A DNA stretch of 64,000 bases from Dokdonia sp. Hel_I_53 (GCF_007827465.1 NZ_VISL01000001.1:2065001-2129000); one strand, 5' to 3'. Shown: positions 27,555 to 36,543, counted from the first letter of the stretch. Notes: a model not told the origin generated them from the sequence alone. Translations and numbers: made by a program.

Positions 27555-28779
27555 TTGTTTCTCTTATAAAGCTATTTTGAGCTGTTTTTTCCTCTTTTTT
27601 ATTGTCTCAACAGTAGTTGGTCAATCTGCAGAGCAAAAGAAGCTAGAAAAACGCCGAGAATCGCTCAAGCAAGAGATGGCACAATTGCAGCGTTTACGGG
27701 ATACAAATAAAAAGAAAGAAATTTCTATTCTTACACAAGTAGAGGACCTAGACACAAAAATAAAACTGCGTACAGATTTAATAAAGGTTACAAATAGACA
27801 GGCAAATTTACTTACACGGGAAATTAACGAAAACTTATCTAAGATGGAAAGCCTGAGAGAGGAGCTAACCATTTTAAAAGAAGATTACGGAGAGATGATC
27901 CGTAAATCATATAAAAGTAAAAGCGGACAAAGTAAAATAATGTTTCTCTTATCTAGCGAAAGCTTTAAGCAAGCTTATAAGCGTACTCAGTATATGAAAC
28001 AATATGCTAATTACCGTAAGAAACAGGGAAATCAAATAAAAGAGCGCACAAAGCTTTTACAACAAACTAATAAAAAGCTCGTACAGCAAAAGAAAGATAA
28101 AGATGTCTTAATAGCAGAAAATCGAATTGCAAAAGCAGCGCTAGATAAAGAAAAACAAAGACAAGCAGCACTTGTTAGAGAAATCAAGAAAAAATCGAGT
28201 AGCTATACAGCACAGTTACGTAAAAAGCAACGAGAAACAGATCGTATAGATCATCAGATAGATAAAATAATTGCAGATGCAATTAAAGCTAGTAATAAAA
28301 AAGCAGGTAAGTCAACCACAAGCAATAAAGGTTTTGCCCTAACACCAGCAGAGGTTACGTTAGCCAGAAAATTCTCTAGAAACAAAGGAAAGCTTATTTG
28401 GCCGGTAGAGCGTGGGCGTGTCACAAGACGCTTTGGGAAATCTGCACACCCTACCTTACCTGGGATTACAACTATTAATAGTGGAGTAGAAATTGAAACC
28501 AGTCAAGGCGCTTCGGCAAGAGCCGTATTTGCAGGAGAAGTCACAACCATACAAGATATGCAAGGAGGCGCCGCAACTGTTTTTATAAGGCACGGAGATT
28601 ATTTCACAGTATATACAAATCTTAAAAACATAAAAGTCAAAACAGGTGATCAGATAGCCTATAAAGAAACACTAGGTGAGATCACTCGCAATGCTTTTAG
28701 TGGCAAAACAATTTTAAAATTTTCAGTTCGTAGAAATACTTCAAAGCTCAACCCCGCAGACTGGGTATTAGGAATGTAA
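27544..28779 (+). CDS. EnvC-like murein hydrolase activator (degenerate LytM)
   Basis: A 411-residue exported protein. A signal peptide (to about residue 27) precedes about 240 residues of coiled coil and a C-terminal LytM/M23 domain. The zinc ligands of active M23 peptidases are absent: HxGxD is NSGVE, the YxHL histidine is in YTNL, and the last HxH is KFSVR. This is the pattern of EnvC, which activates amidases at the septum without cutting peptidoglycan. Role in daughter-cell separation is inferred from the family. Confidence 0.93.
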   Translation: MQDSCFSYKAILSCFFLFFIVSTVVGQSAEQKKLEKRRESLKQEMAQLQRLRDTNKKKEISILTQVEDLDTKIKLRTDLIKVTNRQANLLTREINENLSKMESLREELTILKEDYGEMIRKSYKSKSGQSKIMFLLSSESFKQAYKRTQYMKQYANYRKKQGNQIKERTKLLQQTNKKLVQQKKDKDVLIAENRIAKAALDKEKQRQAALVREIKKKSSSYTAQLRKKQRETDRIDHQIDKIIADAIKASNKKAGKSTTSNKGFALTPAEVTLARKFSRNKGKLIWPVERGRVTRRFGKSAHPTLPGITTINSGVEIETSQGASARAVFAGEVTTIQDMQGGAATVFIRHGDYFTVYTNLKNIKVKTGDQIAYKETLGEITRNAFSGKTILKFSVRRNTSKLNPADWVLGM

Positions 28780-28786
28780 TTTTTTT

Positions 28787-28802
28787 CGCTTTCGCGAAAG
28801 CG
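28787..28802. repeat. dispersed palindrome, copy 6 (after EnvC-like gene)
   Basis: CGCTTTCGCGAAAGCG, eight bases past the stop codon, preceded by a run of six Ts. Confidence 0.97.
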
Positions 28803-28932
28803 TAATTATATATGTCACTAAGCAGTCCGACTTTAATTTTAGCATAACACTAAGTTTATTTTAATAGTTTCTTATTACAGCAACCTTTTAATTATAAGTA
28901 ATTTAGAAGTGAACAAAAAAACAAATAAAATT

Positions 28933-29118
28933 ATGAACTCTACAGAATTTGAAGGAAAATGGAATCAAGTAAAAGGAGAATTCAAACAGAAATATGGAAA
29001 AATGTTTAATGATGATGAAACCTTTGCAGAAGGTAAGTTTGATGAAGTAGCTGGACGTATCCAAGAAAAAACAGGAAAATCAAAAGAAGCTATTAGAGAA
29101 GAAGTAGAAAAGTGGTAG
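28933..29118 (+). CDS. CsbD-family stress protein
   Basis: A 61-residue CsbD-like protein; members are induced by general stress and their biochemical role is unknown. It reads MNSTEFEGKWNQVKGEFKQK, then FDEVAGRIQEKTG, matching the family closely from the first residue. ATG at 28933 is preferred over the in-frame GTG at 28909, which would add eight residues that the family lacks. Monocistronic, with a strong terminator. Confidence 0.93.
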   Translation: MNSTEFEGKWNQVKGEFKQKYGKMFNDDETFAEGKFDEVAGRIQEKTGKSKEAIREEVEKW

Positions 29119-29135
29119 CCACTTTTATTAAGTTT

Positions 29136-29174
29136 AAAATAGTAAAGCCTCCCAATGGGAGGCTTTACTATTTT
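29136..29174. terminator. bidirectional terminator between csbD-like and thioesterase genes
   Basis: A perfect 18-bp stem with a 3-base loop (core AGTAAAGCCTCCC/GGGAGGCTTTACT) between convergent genes, T-rich on both strands. Confidence 0.95.
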
Positions 29175-29187
29175 AAGAAGGTAGCAA

Positions 29188-29697
29188 TTATGTAAATAAA
29201 GCTTTCAACTCTGTTGCTTCATTAGGTTTCATCTTTCCAGCAAGCACTAAAGAAAGCTGTTTGCGTCGCAGAGCGGCATCAAAGCGTTCCTTTTCTACTG
29301 TACTTTCTGGAATTAGCTTAGGTATTTGTACAGGAATCCCTTGGTCATCTACAGCAACAAAAGTGTAAATTGCTTCATTTGCTTGAGAGCGTTGCCCACT
29401 CTCACGATCTTCTACCCAAACATCTATAAATACCTCCATAGAAGTTTTAAAAGCACGAGATACTTTTGCCTCCACAGTAACAACACTACCTAAAGCAATA
29501 CTTCTGTTAAAAGCAACGTGATTCACAGAGGCAGTTACAACAATACGGCGACAATGTCTTCTTGCAGCAATACTAGCAGCACGGTCCATACGCGCGAGTA
29601 ATTCTCCACCAAATAAATTATTTAATGGGTTTGTTTCACTAGGAAGTACAAGGTCAGTAAGTATAGTTTTTGAATCACTTGGAGTTCTCGGTTCCAT
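29188..29697 (-). CDS. acyl-CoA thioesterase, hotdog fold (YciA/BACH type)
   Basis: A 169-residue thioesterase that releases CoA from acyl-CoA. It shows the hotdog helix with NPLNNLFGGELLARMDRAASIAA, where Asn and Asp are the catalytic pair of the family, followed by SVNHVAFNRSIALGS. The C-terminal LIPESTVEKERFDAALRRK extension is typical of the acyl-CoA hydrolase group. Chain-length preference is unknown. Confidence 0.92.
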   Translation of the reverse strand: MEPRTPSDSKTILTDLVLPSETNPLNNLFGGELLARMDRAASIAARRHCRRIVVTASVNHVAFNRSIALGSVVTVEAKVSRAFKTSMEVFIDVWVEDRESGQRSQANEAIYTFVAVDDQGIPVQIPKLIPESTVEKERFDAALRRKQLSLVLAGKMKPNEATELKALFT

Positions 29698-29865
29698 ATT
29701 TCATATTTTAGACAAAGGTACGTAGGTCTCACAAGACGAAAAGACTCTTTGTAAAAATTTAAGATGCAACTAGGATATGTGTGTAATTTTAAGAATAGCT
29801 TTAAGAATACACTAGATCTATATATGTAAATGTATTATTTTGAAAATAGTCTATTTCTAGACTCG

Positions 29866-30798
29866 CTACTTAATCTTTTGTACGAGTAACCAAGCAGAAG
29901 AGTTGTCCTCTTTACGTATTTTTCTGAGCATATTTATTGCCTCATCACTATCAGTAAAACTACCATAAACAACTTGGTGTAAACCATATCTATTAATACC
30001 TATTTGACGTGCCTTGTAGCCTTTTTCACGTAGTTGTGAGACACGAGTTTGAGCATTTTCTTCTTGTCGAAATGCTCCTGCAACAATATGATATTTACCC
30101 GTAGGTTTTGAAACTGCAAGTGTTATTGCAGGTAGTGGATTTTCAATTACAAAAGTTGCCTCTTGAATTTTATCCTCTAGTTGTATACTTGCTTCTTGTT
30201 TTGAAGCATAATTAAACTCCTCTACATCTCTCAAGTAGGTGTAACCTAATATTCCTGATACTCCTAGAATCACTACGGCCGCCGCCGCATATTTAAGCCA
30301 ATTACTGTTTCTTCTTTCTGGGGTAAAAACTATCGGTGTTGTAGCCTCTATAGATTTTACCTCTTCCTTATAAACTTCTCTGAGCACTTGAGAAGAAGTA
30401 AAGGAAGATAATCCAAATGAAGACGTTAAATAATTGAGATGGTACGATGGTTCAAAATGTAATTTATTTTCTTCATCAAGAGAAAGAGATCCTATATTTT
30501 GTAACGTTTGACTTTCCCCTTTATGCAATCCATCATATAAATAGCGCACATAGGATGCAATTTTCATAGTTGCCTCCTCATAAGGAATCATCTCTGTTTT
30601 TGAGATATAGTTTGCTAATAAACCATCATTATCTATAAGCTGCCTATTAAAAGATAATTTTTTCTTAGGTGGATAAAAAGCGTTAGTACTAGAATGCACT
30701 TGAGCACTCTGTAACTGTGTTAGAAAGGCACCAAATTCTGGTAAAATTACACACTCATATCTATAAAGAAGGTCACTTATGTACTGGTCTAACTGCAT
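29866..30798 (-). CDS. HU-CCDC81/SPOR-domain membrane protein
   Basis: A 310-residue protein. ATG at 30798 is chosen so that it starts MQLDQYISDLLYRYECVILP, the known opening of the Bacteroidetes HU-CCDC81 domain. A second related domain follows, then a membrane helix at about 168-185 (WLKYAAAAVVILGVSGILGY) and a C-terminal SPOR domain (KYHIVAGAFRQEENAQTRV). SPOR domains bind denuded septal peptidoglycan. HU-CCDC81 is HU-like, so a link between nucleoid and division site is an attractive inference. Divergent from dprA. Confidence 0.92.
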   Translation of the reverse strand: MQLDQYISDLLYRYECVILPEFGAFLTQLQSAQVHSSTNAFYPPKKKLSFNRQLIDNDGLLANYISKTEMIPYEEATMKIASYVRYLYDGLHKGESQTLQNIGSLSLDEENKLHFEPSYHLNYLTSSFGLSSFTSSQVLREVYKEEVKSIEATTPIVFTPERRNSNWLKYAAAAVVILGVSGILGYTYLRDVEEFNYASKQEASIQLEDKIQEATFVIENPLPAITLAVSKPTGKYHIVAGAFRQEENAQTRVSQLREKGYKARQIGINRYGLHQVVYGSFTDSDEAINMLRKIRKEDNSSAWLLVQKIK

Positions 30799-30901
30799 AA
30801 GCTCAAATTTAGAAAAAATCAACTTCAGCTGGAGACATCTTTCAAGATTTTATTAACACATTTTTTTGTTGTTTCTTGTTACTCCCATTAATATGTCATA
30901 A

Positions 30902-32005
30902 ATGTCAGAAAAAGAACTTCTTGCCTTATTAGTTTTACAATACACTCCACATCTAGGAGATGGTTCTATAAAAAGGCTTATACAAAAATTTGGTAGTGCT
31001 CAGGAGGTGCTCTTACAGAAAAAAAGCACTTTATTAGCTATCGATGGGATAGGAGAGCATAAATTAAGTGCTTTTGGTAAAGAAGAATACTATGCTTTCG
31101 CGAAAGCAGAATTAGAATATATGAGTAATGACGGTATTCATGCCGTATCGTATCTACAAGACGAATATCCACTGCGACTCAAACATTGCATCGACAGTCC
31201 AGTAATACTATTTTCTCGCGGAAAGATTAATTGGAACAATCCACGCATACTAAGTATTGTGGGAACGCGAAAGATTACAACCTATGGAGAAGATTTCATT
31301 AAAAAATTTATAGCCGAAATTGCACCACTCAACCCACTTATTATTTCTGGTTTTGCTTATGGAGTTGATATAACAACTCACAAAGCATGTATAGCGCATG
31401 GATTGCAAAACGTGGGTGTACTAGCACATGGGTTAAATCAAATTTATCCAAAGGTGCATGCTAGATATGTTAATGAAGTGGAAAGAAATGGGGGTTTTGT
31501 GACAGATTTTTGGAGCTCGAGTACATTTGTACACACAAACTTTTTACAACGTAATCGCATCATTGCTGGCCTCTCTGAAGCAACTATTGTTATAGAGTCT
31601 GCCGCAAAGGGAGGCTCACTGGTGACCGCAGAGTTTGCAAATGGGTATAACCGAGAGGTATTTGCTGTACCAGGTAGAACAAATGATAAACAAAGTATAG
31701 GCTGTAATAATCTTATAAAACAATCTAGAGCACACTTACTAACTAATGCAGCAGATATCGTGTACATGCTTAATTGGAAGCTGGAAGAAAAAACAAAACC
31801 TGTTATACAAAAACAACTTTTTGTAGAGCTTACAGATGATGAAAAACTAGTGTGGCGCTTTCTTAGTAATAATGGTAAAGAACTTCTAGATAGTATTGCT
31901 TTACATTGTAAAATGCCCACCTTTAAAGTTGCCAGCGTATTATTACAAATGGAATTAAAGGGAGTGGTAAGGCCATTACCAGGTAAGCTATTTGAAATCA
32001 TATAA
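30902..32005 (+). CDS. dprA: DNA-processing protein DprA
   Basis: Loads RecA on single-stranded DNA taken up in natural transformation. The 367-residue protein has an N-terminal helix-hairpin region (DGIGEHKLSAFGK), the Rossmann-like core (SIVGTRKITTYG, IISGFAYGVDITTHKACI, FLQRNRIIAGLSEATIVIES, GSLVTAEFANGYNREVFAVPG) and a C-terminal winged helix. A palindrome copy lies in its N-terminal region. Divergent from the SPOR gene. Confidence 0.97.
   Translation: MSEKELLALLVLQYTPHLGDGSIKRLIQKFGSAQEVLLQKKSTLLAIDGIGEHKLSAFGKEEYYAFAKAELEYMSNDGIHAVSYLQDEYPLRLKHCIDSPVILFSRGKINWNNPRILSIVGTRKITTYGEDFIKKFIAEIAPLNPLIISGFAYGVDITTHKACIAHGLQNVGVLAHGLNQIYPKVHARYVNEVERNGGFVTDFWSSSTFVHTNFLQRNRIIAGLSEATIVIESAAKGGSLVTAEFANGYNREVFAVPGRTNDKQSIGCNNLIKQSRAHLLTNAADIVYMLNWKLEEKTKPVIQKQLFVELTDDEKLVWRFLSNNGKELLDSIALHCKMPTFKVASVLLQMELKGVVRPLPGKLFEII
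31093..31108. repeat. dispersed palindrome, copy 7 (inside dprA)
   Basis: TGCTTTCGCGAAAGCA, read as AFAKA in the helix preceding the Rossmann core. Confidence 0.97.
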
Positions 32006-32105
32006 TGTAATATGACCTAGTAAACTTTCAAGTGATTTAAATTCACTATTCTAAAATTATAATTTTAATACAACATAAATAACTGATTAACAGAATTTTA
32101 AGTTT

Positions 32106-32122
32106 TTGGCACGTGTTTTGGT
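32106..32122 (+). promoter_or_regulatory. possible sigma-54-type promoter
   Basis: TTGGCACG, four bases, then TTGGT. GG and GG are ten bases apart, as in the -24/-12 consensus TTGGCACG-N4-TTGCT, but the -12 element has GG in place of GC. The start codon lies 32 bases downstream. Confidence 0.4.
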
Positions 32123-32153
32123 TTGTATTTAGGGAATCAAAAAACGAACACTT

Positions 32154-33110
32154 ATGAAAACGATCAAAAAACTTTTCGGATTCGTGCTAATTGCAGCTCT
32201 CTTTACATCATGTTACTCAGAAGTAGTAGTCACAGATGATTATATAGAACCAGCAGGTCCCACACTTAATCAAGTATTGAATCAATATGAAATATGGTAC
32301 ATTGACATAGACCGTTCATCTGGTGACACAGTGGTACCATTTTTACAAAAAGCATTTACAGTATCTTTTAGAAATGGTACCCTCTTTGCAAACAATAACC
32401 TTTCTGGTATTGGACAAAATGGTGGAGGCTTTGGTATTGCAGTGGCTGGGTATGATACTTTTAATTATGAGCTAGATGTTGCTCATGATCTAGATGGAGA
32501 TTACTCTTTTGATGTAAGAGTGTTATCTAATTTTGAAATAGAGCTTTATCATCCATTTACTGGCGCGCGTTACATATTAGAAGGTTTTCAACGCAGTAGC
32601 TTTGATTATGACCTTGTATTCTATGAGAACATACATTACTTTCTTCAAGAGTTTGAGGCATGGGAGAAAATTTACGCAAGTGATGAAGGAGAGGTAAATC
32701 CTTTTGACGATGAAAACTTTCTACAGTTTTTACCTGCAGGCAACTCAGGAAACTTTAGAAGTTCAATAGATCCAAATGGAACTTATATAAATGATATTAT
32801 TTGGGATTTCAACGGTATTTATGATGTAGATGATATCCCAGGTGAGTTTTACCAGAAGACATTGTTTCTTGAGTATAATACACTAGAATTTGAAGACTTT
32901 GACTTGACTATTATTGATGATACGACCATAGAGTTATATCAGCCTTCAACTGGAACAACTTATGAATTTCGAGGTAGAGGGTACATAGAATTTAGAACGT
33001 CAACAGACGGTAAATCTACCAAGTTGCCTAAATACCGTAAGAAAACGGCAACAATTAAAAAAGAAATAGAAGCTCTTAAAGAGAAAAAGCTTAAGGCGCT
33101 TAAAGAATAA
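32154..33110 (+). CDS. lipoprotein with internal duplication, function unknown
   Basis: A 318-residue lipoprotein (lipobox LFTSC at 16-20). Two halves look related: FEIELYHPFTGARYILEG in the first and TTIELYQPSTGTTYEFRG in the second, each preceded by an acidic beta-rich stretch. The C-terminal 35 residues are very basic (KSTKLPKYRKKTATIKK). No named family was recognised. It is monocistronic, preceded by a possible sigma-54-type promoter and followed by a terminator. Confidence 0.82.
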   Translation: MKTIKKLFGFVLIAALFTSCYSEVVVTDDYIEPAGPTLNQVLNQYEIWYIDIDRSSGDTVVPFLQKAFTVSFRNGTLFANNNLSGIGQNGGGFGIAVAGYDTFNYELDVAHDLDGDYSFDVRVLSNFEIELYHPFTGARYILEGFQRSSFDYDLVFYENIHYFLQEFEAWEKIYASDEGEVNPFDDENFLQFLPAGNSGNFRSSIDPNGTYINDIIWDFNGIYDVDDIPGEFYQKTLFLEYNTLEFEDFDLTIIDDTTIELYQPSTGTTYEFRGRGYIEFRTSTDGKSTKLPKYRKKTATIKKEIEALKEKKLKALKE

Positions 33111-33167
33111 ATGGTTGCTCAATAGACAGCAACGGGATTGACGAGTTTTTGGTTGGTTATTTAGTTG

Positions 33168-33214
33168 AAGAATCCTTACCTAAGGTGGTACTTAGAGTGA
33201 GGGTTCTTTTTTTT
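33168..33214 (+). terminator. terminator of the duplicated-domain lipoprotein gene
   Basis: A 12-bp stem (AAGAATCCTTAC/GTGAGGGTTCTT, G-U pairs allowed) with an inner CTAAG/CTTAG stem, followed by a run of eight Ts. Confidence 0.8.
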
Positions 33215-33291
33215 GGATGTTTGTGAAGATTATATGTATTGACACAAAAAATAAAAACGAAACACAAAATTTATTAATAATAGTTATAGTT

Positions 33292-33307
33292 CGCTTTCGC
33301 GAAAGCG
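33292..33307. repeat. dispersed palindrome, copy 8 (upstream of kbp)
   Basis: CGCTTTCGCGAAAGCG followed by TA, 137 bases before the kbp ATG. Confidence 0.97.
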
Positions 33308-33443
33308 TACACTTCTTTTTACCTTAAGCTATACCGCTTTAAATATTTGTTTCTTTTGCCAAACTAGTCTTAATATATGGATACAACCACTCGTTTTTTG
33401 TAACTTTCTAATTCAATTGAAACACTAACTAAAAATCAGAATT

Positions 33444-33944
33444 ATGGGATTATTTTCATTTATTAAAAATGCAGGTGCAAAAGTATTTGGTATAGGAAAA
33501 ACAGATAAAGAGGAGGCAGCAGAAAAAGCAGCTGCAGCCGAAGAAAAGATAGCATTGCGCAATGCACACGCGGCTAGAAACATGACAGAGACAATACGTG
33601 ATTTAGGGTTAGATGTAGACAATCTTGATATTTCAATAGATGGAGATGTCGCTGTAGTAACAGGAAGTGCACATGATCAGTCAACTAAAGAGAAAGTTGT
33701 TCTTGTGGTAGGAAACTCAACAGGAATAGCTACCGTAGATGATAGATTAACTGTTGAAAATCCAGAGCCAGAAGCGCGTTTTTACACAGTAGAAAGTGGA
33801 GATTCTCTAAGTAAAATCTCTAAGGAGATGTACGGAGATCCTATGAAATACCCTCAGATATTTGAAGCAAATAAGCCTATGCTTTCAGATCCAGATAAGA
33901 TTTATCCTGGTCAAGTATTGCGTATACCACATTTGGATAAGTAA
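33444..33944 (+). CDS. kbp: BON-LysM protein Kbp (YgaU-like potassium-binding protein)
   Basis: A 166-residue cytoplasmic protein that matches E. coli Kbp/YgaU from end to end. It has the opening MGLFSFIKNAGAKVFG, a BON domain (residues about 45-110, DNLDISIDGDVAVVTGSAHD) and a LysM domain (about 115-163, FYTVESGDSLSKISKEMYGD to KIYPGQVLRIP). The E. coli protein binds K+ and has a role in osmotic response. The family match is strong; an insertion rich in Ala/Glu (residues 20-37) is specific to this one. Confidence 0.94.
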   Translation: MGLFSFIKNAGAKVFGIGKTDKEEAAEKAAAAEEKIALRNAHAARNMTETIRDLGLDVDNLDISIDGDVAVVTGSAHDQSTKEKVVLVVGNSTGIATVDDRLTVENPEPEARFYTVESGDSLSKISKEMYGDPMKYPQIFEANKPMLSDPDKIYPGQVLRIPHLDK

Positions 33945-33971
33945 TAAACAGTATCAGGATACACGTTATAT

Positions 33972-34004
33972 AAAAGAGTAAACGCTAGTAATGTTTGCTC
34001 TTTT
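33972..34004 (+). terminator. terminator of kbp
   Basis: A 12-bp stem AAAAGAGTAAAC/GTTTGCTCTTTT (one wobble pair) with further Ts, about 28 bases past the stop codon. Confidence 0.88.
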
Positions 34005-34042
34005 TTTATGAGGTGAAATTAAACCAAGGGTCATGTATAATT

Positions 34043-34354
34043 TCAGGGAAGCACTGTTTTAAATATTTTAAAAAGCACTAACACCCAGAAGATACACGCT
34101 AGGATTGCAAAAATAGTTGCTTTATTACGTTGAGTAGTCCTTGGTTCCTTTCTAGACTTAACGTATTTTATAATAGTGATAATGCTGGACAATAAACATA
34201 ATACTACCGAAAAACCTATAAGAAAATCAGGTAAGTCAGACTTGGTTTGCATTACTCTATCTATAATATACCACGCAAGAAAAGAAACTACCATTATAAG
34301 CCCATAATAAGATGCTTCTTTGGAGTTTTGGGCAGCGAGATCTTTTTTAGGCAT
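34043..34354 (-). CDS. small membrane protein of unknown function
   Basis: A 103-residue protein with three hydrophobic segments (about 17-35, 44-64 and 81-100), separated by a basic loop (KSRKEPRTTQRNK). No family recognised. It starts 10 bases after nadD, so it is the last gene of the yicC-gmk-nadD operon. Confidence 0.78.
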   Translation of the reverse strand: MPKKDLAAQNSKEASYYGLIMVVSFLAWYIIDRVMQTKSDLPDFLIGFSVVLCLLSSIITIIKYVKSRKEPRTTQRNKATIFAILACIFWVLVLFKIFKTVLP

Positions 34355-34364
34355 AAGAAATATG

Positions 34365-34943
34365 CTATCTATAAAAATTCATTTGATCTATGTAAGTATA
34401 CACCTCTGGAGGGAGTAACGGGCGTATGCTTTTACCTAATGCAATTCCATTCCTGATCATTGTAGATGAGATCTCCATAATAGGTGCTTTTACCCTATGT
34501 ATTTTTGGGTGATTGTCAAACTGAGTTTCTATTTGCCCTTCAGAAATACGGGGGTATACATAGATATGATAGCGCTCAAGAATAACATCATGATTTTTCC
34601 ATTTATGAAGACTTTTTAAATTGTCTTCACCCATGATTAGACAAAACTCATGTTGTGGATACTTTTCTTCTAAATAGGCAAGGGTGTTAATTGTATAGTT
34701 AGGTTGCGGTAGATTGAACTCAATCGTACTGGGCTCAATTTTATCATAGCTTTCTACGGCCTCTAAAACCATTTGATACCGATGGTTATTATCTAGTAAT
34801 GAGCTTTTTTTCTTGAAAGGATTATGAGGTGTAATTACCATCCATATTTTTTCAAGGTCGCTATATTCTGCTAAATGATTTGCTATAGCAAGATGCCCAA
34901 TATGAATGGGATTAAAGGTTCCAAAATAAAGTCCTATTTTCAA
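34365..34943 (-). CDS. nadD: nicotinate-nucleotide adenylyltransferase
   Basis: Transfers AMP from ATP to nicotinate mononucleotide in NAD synthesis. The 192-residue protein has GTFNPIHIGHLAIA with the nucleotide-binding HxGH and the late ISSTMIRNGIA segment typical of the family. It lies 24 bases after gmk in the conserved Bacteroidetes order yicC-gmk-nadD. Confidence 0.97.
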   Translation of the reverse strand: MKIGLYFGTFNPIHIGHLAIANHLAEYSDLEKIWMVITPHNPFKKKSSLLDNNHRYQMVLEAVESYDKIEPSTIEFNLPQPNYTINTLAYLEEKYPQHEFCLIMGEDNLKSLHKWKNHDVILERYHIYVYPRISEGQIETQFDNHPKIHRVKAPIMEISSTMIRNGIALGKSIRPLLPPEVYTYIDQMNFYR

Positions 34944-34967
34944 AGAGATATAAATTTATGATTTACA

Positions 34968-35591
34968 TTACAAAACAGCCCCATCAGCAACATCAAGTAT
35001 ATGCTCTGCTACAAGTGTATGAGCTGCAGCGAGTGCTTTATCAAGATTATCGTTTAAAATAATATGGTCAAACTGTGGTGCTGTAGCAAGCTCTACAGAG
35101 GCTTTTGCGATACGCATATTTATTTTATCTTCACTCTCTGTGCTACGTTTTTTCAAACGTATTTTTAGCTCATCTACACTTGGAGGTTTTACAAAAACTG
35201 CAAGTGTCTTATCAGGAAACTTCTTTTTAATGCGTAGCCCCCCTACAACATCTATATCAAAAATAACATGCTTTCCCATAGCCCATATGCGCTGCACTTC
35301 TTTCCATAAAGTACCATAAAAATTATCACGATACACTTCCTCCCATTCTAAGAACTCATCTGCTTTGATGTGATTTTTAAAATCTTTAAGGGATATAAAG
35401 TAGTAATCTTTACCATGCTTCTCTTCCCCTCTTGGCTCACGACTTGTAGCAGAAATACTAAACTCAAGATTTAACTCTTCTTGTTTAAGTAGATGCCGTA
35501 CAATCGTAGTTTTTCCGCTCCCAGATGGTGCTGAGAAAACAATAAGTTTGCCTTGATGTTCTAAGTTATTTTCTTCTGGTTGTTTTCCCAT
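34968..35591 (-). CDS. gmk: guanylate kinase
   Basis: Phosphorylates GMP to GDP. A 207-residue enzyme with P-loop SAPSGSGKTT at residues 20-29, SATSREPRGEEKHGKDYYF for GMP binding and the DIDVVGGLRIKKK segment. Its ATG shares one base with the stop of yicC, showing translational coupling. Confidence 0.97.
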   Translation of the reverse strand: MGKQPEENNLEHQGKLIVFSAPSGSGKTTIVRHLLKQEELNLEFSISATSREPRGEEKHGKDYYFISLKDFKNHIKADEFLEWEEVYRDNFYGTLWKEVQRIWAMGKHVIFDIDVVGGLRIKKKFPDKTLAVFVKPPSVDELKIRLKKRSTESEDKINMRIAKASVELATAPQFDHIILNDNLDKALAAAHTLVAEHILDVADGAVL

Positions 35592-36454
35592 TAGAGTACG
35601 TTTAAAACTTGCTCTTTTATTTTTTCTAACTCGTCCTTCATTTGCACTACAAGCTGTTGCATAGGTGCATAGTTAGATTTTGAACCTATTGTATTAATCT
35701 CTCTTCCTATTTCTTGACCGATAAAGCCTAGTTTTTTTCCATTAGAATCTGCAGAGTTGAGAGAAGTTGTAAAGTAATCTAAGTGATTTTTTAATCTCAC
35801 TTTCTCCTCTGTGATGTCGTATTTTTCTAGATAGTAGATGAGCTCTTGTTCAAATCGATTTTCATCTAGTTCAGCTTTAAGATCAACTACTGCTTTTTGA
35901 AGTCTTGTTTTTACATCTTTTATGCGGTCCACGTCAAGTGTAATGACCTCGCTTAGTAAGCGCTGCAGGTTTGCAATACGTAATTCAAATTCACTTTTTA
36001 ATGAATTTCCTTCGTCCAGTCTGTAAGCATTGATCTCTTTTAATGCTGCTTGTAAGTTTGTAACAATAGACTGGTACTCATTTTCATCCAGTTCTTCCTT
36101 TTCTGTTTTAAGAACATCAGGCAGTCGCATCGCAATTTTTACTGCTTCTGCATTTTCCATGCCTCCTGGAGTTACCTCTTGGAGTTGCTGCGAATAAGCA
36201 AGGACCACAGATTCATTAATAATCGTATTAGTATTTTGACCCGTACTTTCAAGGTAGAGACTTACATCCACTTTACCGCGTTCCAGCTCTTTAGCGACCA
36301 TATTACGTAGCGCTAATTCTTTCTCACGGTAGGTAGAAGGAATACGCGCGTTAAGGTCTAAGTTTTTGCTATTAAGCGACTTAATTTCTATAGTAATTTT
36401 TTTCCCAGGAACTTGTACGACACTTTTCCCAAAACCAGTCATCGATTTTATCAT
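35591..36454 (-). CDS. yicC: YicC-family endoribonuclease
   Basis: A 287-residue member of the YicC family, reported to be an RNA-cleaving enzyme in E. coli. It starts MIKSMTGFGKS as nearly all members do and ends with the conserved block LKNHLDYFT...GKKLGFIGQEIGREINTIGSKS. It is the first gene of the yicC-gmk-nadD operon. Confidence 0.95.
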   Translation of the reverse strand: MIKSMTGFGKSVVQVPGKKITIEIKSLNSKNLDLNARIPSTYREKELALRNMVAKELERGKVDVSLYLESTGQNTNTIINESVVLAYSQQLQEVTPGGMENAEAVKIAMRLPDVLKTEKEELDENEYQSIVTNLQAALKEINAYRLDEGNSLKSEFELRIANLQRLLSEVITLDVDRIKDVKTRLQKAVVDLKAELDENRFEQELIYYLEKYDITEEKVRLKNHLDYFTTSLNSADSNGKKLGFIGQEIGREINTIGSKSNYAPMQQLVVQMKDELEKIKEQVLNVL

Positions 36455-36521
36455 AGCCGCAAAGATAACAGTTCAAACTATAAATCAGAATGATAAAAAG
36501 TAGATTAGATACGCTCGCACA

Positions 36522-36537
36522 CGCTTTCGCGAAAGCG
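36522..36537. repeat. dispersed palindrome, copy 9 (upstream of yicC)
   Basis: ACGCTTTCGCGAAAGCGT, seven bases past the stop of the SdpI-family gene and 68 bases upstream of yicC. Confidence 0.97.
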
Positions 36538-36543
36538 TAACAA

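Larger units (their letters stand above)
33111..33443. other. intergenic region upstream of kbp
   Basis: A 333-base gap holding the terminator at 33168-33214 and palindrome copy 8. The rest is AT-rich, presumably with the kbp promoter (TTTAAATATTTG near 33340 is one mismatch from the -7 consensus). No coding signal seen. Confidence 0.65.
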
